From positions 3,484 through 67,483 of the forward strand of contig CAZHBD010000001.1 in NCBI GenBank assembly GCA_964530555.1: 64,000 nucleotides of DNA, read 5' to 3'. This DNA comes from CAZHBD01 sp964530555 (GTDB taxonomy: Bacteria > Patescibacteriota > Saccharimonadia > Saccharimonadales > AWTP1-31). Positions 58,151-64,000 of the stretch are shown piece after piece. The first letter of the stretch is position 1. Each line of letters begins with the position of its first letter. Position numbers and translations under genes: made by a program. A model generated the notes under the pieces. The model saw only the letters and a list, made by a program, of their open reading frames with translations, made no database searches and was not told the origin of the DNA.

Positions 58151-58519
58151 TTATCGCTTATGCATGAACGGACGAGTGATTTTTTCAACATCTACATGCC
58201 ACTTGTCCACAGTTATGGCAGTGGCAATAAATGTGGCCGTCAGAAGGCCGATTGCGAGTTTTATAGCCAGCTCAGGCGTTGGGTCGAGCCATGAGAAAAC
58301 TAGCCACAATGGGCCTACAAAAGCTATAAAGGCTACCAGCGACACGGCATAACTTTTAGCGCGTGTATTAATGTTGAGTGGCAATTCTTTGTAGGCTTTT
58401 TTGTTCATATACGCCGTCAGTCGTTTTAGCTTTTCCCGCATATTTTTGACTTCAAAAACATTATGTAATAGTTCGTTTGTTGCCAGGGCGAGCAGCAAAT
58501 TGGTGAGATTATGATTCAT
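58151..58519 (-). CDS. Small membrane protein, 122 residues, unknown
   Basis: A protein with an N-terminal helical region (NLLLALATNELLHNVFE, then basic KRLTAYMNKKAYKELP) and two TM helices (YAVSLVAFIAFVGPLWLVF and LAIKLAIGLLTATFIATAI), ending HVDVEKITRPFMHKR. No family recognised. It converges on the preceding gene with 11 nt between stops. Confidence 0.65.
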   Translation of the reverse strand: MNHNLTNLLLALATNELLHNVFEVKNMREKLKRLTAYMNKKAYKELPLNINTRAKSYAVSLVAFIAFVGPLWLVFSWLDPTPELAIKLAIGLLTATFIATAITVDKWHVDVEKITRPFMHKR

Positions 58520-58651
58520 GATCCCAGCTTACCATAACTACATGCGAACAGCGTTCTGAAAGAGGTTACGCGTTTAACAAGATAATTGCGGAATAGACAA
58601 CAACAGCTTAATAAACCTTGCGCTTATGCACACCTATGTTTAAATGAGGTT

Positions 58652-60376
58652 ATGAGAAAAGCAACTGCATGGTTGCTTATCGGACTGCTGGTGGGCCAGC
58701 TCGGTATGCTAGCCACACCCACCAAAGCGTTCGCAGATACAAACTTAGTAGTTAACCCGTCGTTAGAGATTGGTAATTCCGCCGGTACAGCACCGCTGAA
58801 TTGGCAAACAGATCAATGGGGCACCAACACAGCGGTCTTGAGCTATGCAACCGACGGCTATAACTCGCCTCACAGTGTCAAGGTGACCATGAGTAACTAT
58901 ACGAGTGGTGATGCCAAGTGGTATTTCGACCCAGTAGCGGTTTCGGCCAGCACCAACTATACCTTTACGGAGTACTATAAGGCGTCAGTCACAACCCACC
59001 TGGTTGCCATGAGCTTCGATGCGAACAACAAGGAGAGATACTATGACATCGATGTCGCAGTGCCGGCATCAGCAGATTGGAAGCCGTATAGCGTTAGCTT
59101 TAAGACATTAGCCTCTACCAAAAAAGTAACCATCCTACATTTGATTGAGAAAAACGGCTGGTTACAAACTGACAATCTCAGCGTAGTGGCATCTGATGCT
59201 ACGCCGACTCCCACACCAACCCCAACTCCATCGAGCTGGACCGACGCCGGTGTGCCTAATGGCTCAGTCGAGACTGCACAAAGCACGTCCCAGCCAACTC
59301 AGTGGAGCACGAGCAGTTGGGGGGCCAACAGCCCAACGTACCAGTATATTAACGAGGGGCACACGGGTGGCAAGAGCGTCAAGGTGACCATGGGCAGCTA
59401 TACGGACGGTGACGCAAAGTGGATGTTTGACCCGATCGCTCTGCCGGCAGGCAAGGACTATCGTTTTACAGGGTGGTATAAAACCAACACGATTCCGCAC
59501 GTGGTGGTGAACTACGTAAAATCAGATGGCAGCGAAGATTTCTTTGGTATGCCTGACCCAGAGCCGGCAACAGGGGCAGATACTACTTGGCAGAAGTACT
59601 CTGACACCTTTAGTGTACCGGCAGGGACCAAGGCGGTCAGTGTTTTCTTCTTTCTATCGAACTCTGGCTGGGTGCAGAGCGATGACTACACCATAATTCC
59701 CTATACCTATACCGGCTTCAATCGTGGGGTAGTGACCTTAACCTTTGATGACGGCTTTGAAGAAAATATTACCAATGCTCTGCCGGTTCTGAATAAGTAT
59801 GGCTTCAAGAGTACACAGTGCTACGCTACGCAATATATCGAAGGTTTGGCTGACCAAATAGCCAACGTCAAGAAGTTTGCTAGCTCAGGTCATGAGATTT
59901 GTGCTCATAGTGTTACACACCCATGGTTTACGCAGCTCTCAACAACCCAGATGGACTATGAACTACAGCATTCCCGCGACTTTCTGCAGAGCATAACTGG
60001 CAAGTCGGTCACAGACTTTGCCTCACCATACGGCGATTACAACGCGACAGTTAATAATGAAATCAAGAAGTACTTTGCTTCGCACCGCACAACTGACGAA
60101 GGTTACAACTCCAAAGATAACTATAACCCCTACCGCTTACGGGTGCAGAATATGACCCCAACAACAACACTCAGTCAGTTTAAATCGTGGGTGAATAAAG
60201 CTAAAGCTGATAAAACCTGGCTGATTCTGGTCTATCACAAGGTAGACACCATGGACCTCGATGCATTTGACACTAAAACAGGCGATTTTAAGAACCAGAT
60301 GTCATGGTTGAGTACGGCTGGCATAACTGTTAAAACCTGGCAGGACGCACGTGCAGAGATAGTACCGCAATTGTAG
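58652..60376 (+). CDS. Secreted polysaccharide deacetylase with two CBM-like modules
   Basis: A 574-residue exported protein. Signal peptide 1-28; two similar beta-sandwich modules of about 150 residues (each with a NPSLEIGN/PNGSVETA opening, a GDAKWYFDP/GDAKWMFDP block and NYTFTEYYK/DYRFTGWYK strand) joined by a Thr-Pro linker TPTPTPTPTPSS; then a NodB deacetylase domain with TFDDGF (about residue 363) and HEICAHSVTHP (about 413-423), supplying the Asp-His-His metal site, and SPYGDYN. It would deacetylate a GlcNAc polymer or chitin at the surface. ATG 58652 gives a normal signal peptide. Confidence 0.92.
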   Translation: MRKATAWLLIGLLVGQLGMLATPTKAFADTNLVVNPSLEIGNSAGTAPLNWQTDQWGTNTAVLSYATDGYNSPHSVKVTMSNYTSGDAKWYFDPVAVSASTNYTFTEYYKASVTTHLVAMSFDANNKERYYDIDVAVPASADWKPYSVSFKTLASTKKVTILHLIEKNGWLQTDNLSVVASDATPTPTPTPTPSSWTDAGVPNGSVETAQSTSQPTQWSTSSWGANSPTYQYINEGHTGGKSVKVTMGSYTDGDAKWMFDPIALPAGKDYRFTGWYKTNTIPHVVVNYVKSDGSEDFFGMPDPEPATGADTTWQKYSDTFSVPAGTKAVSVFFFLSNSGWVQSDDYTIIPYTYTGFNRGVVTLTFDDGFEENITNALPVLNKYGFKSTQCYATQYIEGLADQIANVKKFASSGHEICAHSVTHPWFTQLSTTQMDYELQHSRDFLQSITGKSVTDFASPYGDYNATVNNEIKKYFASHRTTDEGYNSKDNYNPYRLRVQNMTPTTTLSQFKSWVNKAKADKTWLILVYHKVDTMDLDAFDTKTGDFKNQMSWLSTAGITVKTWQDARAEIVPQL

Positions 60377-60437
60377 CGCTTACTATTGCTAAAGTTTCTA
60401 TTTTCTTTTGCAGAATGTGCGGGTACTATAGTAAGCC

Positions 60438-61100
60438 ATGGCTGAACCGCATGAATTTGACTCATTTGCTGCCACTCCTCCTCCGTCGTTGGTGGAGTAT
60501 TGGCGGTCAAGCCCATTCCTAGTTTCCGCCCAAGGCTGGGAAGTGCTGTCAGCCAGTACGTCATGGCGCTTTCTGACTGTACATACTATTTCAGAATACT
60601 TGGGACAGACTACTACTACGATGACAACTGCGCAGGATGCCTTCGGGTTTGGTGTAGGCGTGGCCTACTCTTACGGCGAGGTCTTTGATCGTCAACACGA
60701 CACACACGCCAACATTGGCCAAGCCCTTAAACGAATGCCAGCCAAAATCTATGCAGATACGATAGCAACGCAACTGCATTACTATATGAAGCTTGTGCAT
60801 GAAGCAAGTGCAAGCAACGGTTGTGAAAGCCTTGAAATCGAAGCGCCACACCTAGTCAATGTTTTTGAACACGATACGCTACGGGAACTTGGGTTTGATG
60901 AAGAAGACAATCTGTTTCTTGCCCGTGTGTACAGAGTTGGCGCCGCTGCTGGTCATGCGTTAGTTCGTGATGCACTCAAAATAGCCGCCAGCCATCAACA
61001 ACCAAAAAGCGATTTAGAGCGTGTGGTGGCCGATTTTGGTGGTGAAGAGGCAGCTGGATCACTCCTCGTTGAACAGATTATTTCGCATTTACTCGAATAG
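60438..61100 (+). CDS. Hypothetical protein, 220 residues
   Basis: A cytoplasmic-looking protein without a recognised family. It has GWEVLSASTSWRFLTVHTIS, GFGVGVAYSYGEVFDRQH and a helical C-terminus (VADFGGEEAAGSLLVEQII). TACTAT lies 8 nt before the ATG, with no ribosome site, so the start may be leaderless. No TM. Confidence 0.55.
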   Translation: MAEPHEFDSFAATPPPSLVEYWRSSPFLVSAQGWEVLSASTSWRFLTVHTISEYLGQTTTTMTTAQDAFGFGVGVAYSYGEVFDRQHDTHANIGQALKRMPAKIYADTIATQLHYYMKLVHEASASNGCESLEIEAPHLVNVFEHDTLRELGFDEEDNLFLARVYRVGAAAGHALVRDALKIAASHQQPKSDLERVVADFGGEEAAGSLLVEQIISHLLE

Positions 61101-61142
61101 TAAAATTACCTATACTGGGTCTATCTAACTGGAGGTTCGCAA

Positions 61143-61802
61143 ATGAACAAAATTATCACATTAATTGTGCTCGCAGTTATCGTTGTTGGGGGTGGAACGG
61201 CGATAATTCTAACCAACAAAGACAGCAAAGATAGTATGAACAGCTCTCGAGCAAATTCAAGCAAAACACAAACTGGCCAGGGTAATGACTTTAGTGCGTT
61301 GCCGACTGCAGACCTATCCTTTGTGGCCACTTTGACTTCTACTGCGAATGGGAAAACTGTTAAAACTGTCATGGAGTCGGATGCCAAAACAGGGGCTGTA
61401 CGCTATGCTTCAGATACTATGACTATGATATACACTAAAGACGCGTATTATATTTGCCAAACAGCAGAGAACTGTTTTAAGTACAAGTTGGGCCAGGGCA
61501 GTGGAGCCTCATTTAACCCTAAAGACTACCAGTATGATAGTTCTAAAATAGATTCATATAGAAACAGTTCGACAAAGCTTGGTACAGAGAGCTGCCCAGC
61601 GGGAACCTGCGTAGTTTGGCAAGTAACCAATGGGGGTTATGTATCAAAGATCTATGTAGATAGCAAAACAAAGAGAGTTAGCAAGGTGACAAGTTCTCAA
61701 GGTGAAACTTCTACAACGATCATATATGACTATAAGGATGTTTCGGTCCAGGTGCCAACAAACGCGAAAGATATATCCAGCTTTACCGCTCCTGGGCAGT
61801 AG
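61143..61802 (+). CDS. Membrane-anchored secreted protein, unknown
   Basis: A 219-residue protein: a TM or signal anchor (IITLIVLAVIVVGGGTAIIL), a Ser/Asn/Lys linker and a beta-rich domain with four Cys (YYICQTAENCFKYK and TESCPAGTCVVWQ) likely in disulfides. The alternating strand pattern (SFVATLTSTANGKTVKT, YVDSKTKRVSKVTS) resembles LolA/LppX-like lipid-binding domains. GGAGG (61131-61135) lies 7 nt before the ATG. Confidence 0.65.
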   Translation: MNKIITLIVLAVIVVGGGTAIILTNKDSKDSMNSSRANSSKTQTGQGNDFSALPTADLSFVATLTSTANGKTVKTVMESDAKTGAVRYASDTMTMIYTKDAYYICQTAENCFKYKLGQGSGASFNPKDYQYDSSKIDSYRNSSTKLGTESCPAGTCVVWQVTNGGYVSKIYVDSKTKRVSKVTSSQGETSTTIIYDYKDVSVQVPTNAKDISSFTAPGQ

Positions 61803-61869
61803 CTAAGATTTTGTATCTTGACGTAAGCTGGTACAATAACCACTAGCAAGTTAAAAAGGAATAATCCAA

Positions 61870-62133
61870 ATGGTCCCAATCATACTCGTTGTTTTACTAC
61901 TCGCCGGCGCAGGCTTTGCTGTAATGAAGTTACGTACGCCTAAAGCCCCGAATGCAAGCGGTTCGGCTACCACGGGCACCGCGCCTGCACCCAGTGCGGG
62001 TCCGGATCAGCCAATGGCAACGCCACCAGCACCACAGGCTCCTGCTGCTCCTGCAGCACCAACAACGCCACCAGCACCCGCACCTCAAGACCAAACCCCA
62101 CCGACACCTCCAGCAGCTCCGCCTGCTGCTTAG
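61870..62133 (+). CDS. Small Pro/Ala-rich membrane-anchored protein
   Basis: An 87-residue protein with one TM (VPIILVVLLLAGAGFAVMKL) followed by about 55 residues made almost only of Pro, Ala, Thr, Gly and Gln. Such regions are flexible wall-spanning linkers. AAAGGA (61856-61861) lies 8 nt before the ATG. Function unknown. Confidence 0.7.
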   Translation: MVPIILVVLLLAGAGFAVMKLRTPKAPNASGSATTGTAPAPSAGPDQPMATPPAPQAPAAPAAPTTPPAPAPQDQTPPTPPAAPPAA

Positions 62134-62161
62134 TTCGAAGAATTTCTCCAGCTAAGTCTGC

Positions 62162-62167
62162 TAGACT
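62162..62167 (+). promoter_or_regulatory. Extended -10 of leaderless promoter for the 609-codon gene
   Basis: TGC-TAGACT (62159-62167) is followed by 6 nt and ATG 62174. There is no Shine-Dalgarno site. Confidence 0.6.
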
Positions 62168-62173
62168 AAACAT

Positions 62174-64000
62174 ATGCAGAATGAACCAAGTCGGGCAACC
62201 GCATCGGACGAGTCTGATGCGCGCGTTAAAGAAGTCATGGGGCCTTCGATAGCAGAGTCGAAGCCAGTCAGCGTGCCTAACGAGTCTGCCGTAGATTTGC
62301 CGGAAACAGGTGCTGTTATCCAACCGAAACAAAGTAAGTCTGCGAATGGATTACCCGAATCAGCTGACGTGTCACCAACTGACACTGAGGTGCAAGAGGC
62401 GTTTAAAGAACCGATCGGCTGGAGCGAAAAGATCAAACACGCCTGGCGTCACTACTGGCGTATACCGCACATTAAGCTTTATACTTTTGGCGGATTAGCG
62501 ATTCTCGTAATAGCAATCGGCCTTATCCCATTCAGCCGCTATTTTGTGCTCAATCTGTTTGGTGTTCGTTGTAGTACGTCGATTGCGCTGTATGACGAAA
62601 CCACCCGTCAGCCTTTAAAAAACGTGACGGTTAGTATACGTGGGGTGAGCCAGACGACAGGTACCGACGGAAAAGTTAAGTTAGAACATCTCAAACTTGG
62701 CCGTGCAAAGATGAAGATCAACCGTCGCGCCTTCGCAGAAGTTACTAAAACGCTGACGTTGGGCTGGGGCAGCAACCCACAAGGTAATTTAGAACTCAAG
62801 CCTACAGGCGATCAGTACACCTTCCAGGTAAATGACCTTTTGTCTGATAAGGCAATCGAAGGAGCAGAAGCAACTAGTGGAGACCTGGCGGCTATCTCTG
62901 ACAAGTCAGGCAAGATTTTGCTCACCGTTGATGCTGGGCAGGGTGATAATTTGCAGGTTTCTATCTCGGCAACCGGCTATAGGTCAGAACAGCTAAAACT
63001 TAACAACTCTACAACCGCTGCAAGCACAGCGGTCAAACTGACCTCATCACGCAAACAACCGTTTGTTACTAAACAGTCTGGTAGGTATGATCTCTATAAA
63101 ATAGATGTTGATGGCAAGAATGAGCAGTTAGTGTTGGCTGGAACGGGTAACGAGCAGCCTGGCATTGGGCTGGTATCGCATGCCACCGAGGAAGTGCTGG
63201 CAATGGTGTCAACACGCGACAATGTTCGCAATCAGGATGGTTTCTTGCTCAGCACGCTGACCTTCGTTGACCTAACCGATAATAGTACGCGGATGCTCGC
63301 GCACTCTGAACGATTTCAGATTGTTGGCTGGGTTGGAAGCAAGCTAGTCTACGTCCAGATTACCCAAGGTGCCAGTGCGGCTAATGCTTCGCGCCAAAAG
63401 CTGCTCTCCTACGATTATCGAACGCAAAAGACAGAGCAGTTAGTCAGTAGCAACTCCTTTAACGACGTGCTGTTAATCGGTCGCGATATTTACTACGCGC
63501 CATCAAATGCCTATACACCTGAGGTTTCTAACGCTATGTACAGAATTTCAGCGGACGGTAGCAATAAGCAAACGGTACTTGATAAAGAGGTATGGAACCT
63601 GTTTCGCAGCGACTACAGTACGCTCGAGCTGTCGGTCCAACAGGAATGGTATCAATACAAGCTAGGCAGCACGGATAAACCGAGCAAGCTAAAAGGTGCT
63701 CCCGGCGACCTAAACAATCGAATCTACGTCGATAGCCCTGATGGCAAACACAGCTTATGGGTAGATGAGCGAGATGGCAAAGGAACCTTGCTGCTGTATG
63801 ACGTGGGTCAGAAAACAGAGAAGTCTATCAAGGTGCAGGCGGGGTTATCGGGGCCAGTTCGATGGCTGGATAATCACACGCTTATCTATCGCATTCACAG
63901 TTTGCAAGAAACTGCTGATTACGTCCTCAACATCGATGGCGGTGAAGCGAAGAAAATTCGCGACGTTACCCACACCGAAGGTTTTGGTCGTTGGTATTAC
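62174..64000 (+). CDS. Membrane protein with PEGA/carboxypeptidase-like and beta-propeller domains (cut by window edge)
   Basis: 609 codons are seen and the frame is still open at the edge. The N-terminal 100 residues are acidic and cytoplasmic, and one TM (LAILVIAIGLIPFSRYFVL, about 110-128) follows. Then comes a domain with IALYDETTRQPLKNVTVSI and TDGKVKLEHLKLGRAKMKI, like carboxypeptidase-regulatory or PEGA folds, a repeat of that type, and WD40/TolB-like repeats (SGRYDLYKIDVDGKNEQ, AMYRISADGSNKQTVLD, YVDSPDGKHSLWVDE) up to the edge. Probably a surface-exposed scaffold; function unknown. Confidence 0.75.
   Translation, partial: MQNEPSRATASDESDARVKEVMGPSIAESKPVSVPNESAVDLPETGAVIQPKQSKSANGLPESADVSPTDTEVQEAFKEPIGWSEKIKHAWRHYWRIPHIKLYTFGGLAILVIAIGLIPFSRYFVLNLFGVRCSTSIALYDETTRQPLKNVTVSIRGVSQTTGTDGKVKLEHLKLGRAKMKINRRAFAEVTKTLTLGWGSNPQGNLELKPTGDQYTFQVNDLLSDKAIEGAEATSGDLAAISDKSGKILLTVDAGQGDNLQVSISATGYRSEQLKLNNSTTAASTAVKLTSSRKQPFVTKQSGRYDLYKIDVDGKNEQLVLAGTGNEQPGIGLVSHATEEVLAMVSTRDNVRNQDGFLLSTLTFVDLTDNSTRMLAHSERFQIVGWVGSKLVYVQITQGASAANASRQKLLSYDYRTQKTEQLVSSNSFNDVLLIGRDIYYAPSNAYTPEVSNAMYRISADGSNKQTVLDKEVWNLFRSDYSTLELSVQQEWYQYKLGSTDKPSKLKGAPGDLNNRIYVDSPDGKHSLWVDERDGKGTLLLYDVGQKTEKSIKVQAGLSGPVRWLDNHTLIYRIHSLQETADYVLNIDGGEAKKIRDVTHTEGFGRWYY

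Noticed and set aside
1..64000. Recoding of TGA as Gly (genetic code 25, as in Gracilibacteria)
   Set aside because: TGA ends genes at many positions where the next gene starts in overlap (e.g. 9430-9432, 10749-10751), and conserved domains read normally with the standard code.
1..64000. CRISPR arrays, insertion sequences, prophage or tRNA genes
   Set aside because: No direct-repeat array, transposase or phage structural genes, and no cloverleaf-like sequence ending in a T-arm was seen by eye in the intergenic regions.

Overview
The window looks like chromosomal DNA from a Patescibacteria/CPR bacterium, most likely Candidatus Saccharibacteria (TM7). This is inferred from gene content and style, not from a marker tree: the origin block dnaN-dnaA / rpmH-rnpA-yidC-jag, a short Jag with only KH and R3H domains, an archaeal-type AspRS, three GtrA-like proteins, many secreted proteins of unknown function, very tight packing, and TGA used as a normal stop codon. 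I see no tRNA, rRNA, CRISPR array, transposase or prophage genes.

Layout. 1-4041 is the replication-origin block: partial dnaN and dnaA on the minus strand, then an AT-rich gap with DnaA boxes, then rpmH, rnpA, yidC and jag on the plus strand. 4060-33530 is a very large surface-polysaccharide region. It holds two GT4 glycosyltransferases, a Wzm/Wzt ABC exporter with an FkbM methyltransferase and further glycosyltransferases, a GtrA/GT2/GT-C group for polyprenyl-phosphate-sugar transfer, a large secreted transglycosylase-like protein, ManC plus a HAD phosphomannomutase for GDP-mannose, a sulfatase-like/methyltransferase cassette, GalE, an initiating sugar-phosphate transferase, an O-antigen ligase/polymerase-like protein and an LCP attachment enzyme. 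Together these could make a mannose-containing lipid-linked glycan, export it and attach it to the cell surface. UppP (34021) would recycle the lipid carrier.

33527-43833 is mixed: a LexA-like DNA-binding protein without a protease domain, a cobalamin riboswitch in front of an unknown zinc-ribbon protein, small zinc-ribbon proteins, NadD, a KefB-type antiporter, a 29-codon microgene with a strong terminator, a YkgJ-type Cys-cluster protein, DsbA and a response regulator. 43915-48273 encodes a 1452-residue sensor that combines an adhesin-like ectodomain with a histidine-kinase ATPase but has Asn where the phosphoacceptor His should be. 48330-64000 holds a CNNM/CorC-type protein, archaeal-type AspRS behind an Asn-rich leader ORF, an APC permease, an HD protein, a SGNH hydrolase, a probable CDP-alcohol phosphotransferase, a rhodanese, a polysaccharide deacetylase and several anchored secreted proteins. 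A 609-codon membrane protein runs off the right edge.

Expression style. Many first genes of transcription units have a -10 element (often extended, TGnTAtnnT) only 5-10 nt before the start codon and no Shine-Dalgarno sequence, which implies leaderless mRNAs. Genes inside operons overlap by 1-30 nt and often do have Shine-Dalgarno sequences. Convergent genes often abut or overlap, and only one convincing intrinsic terminator (39901-39926) was found.
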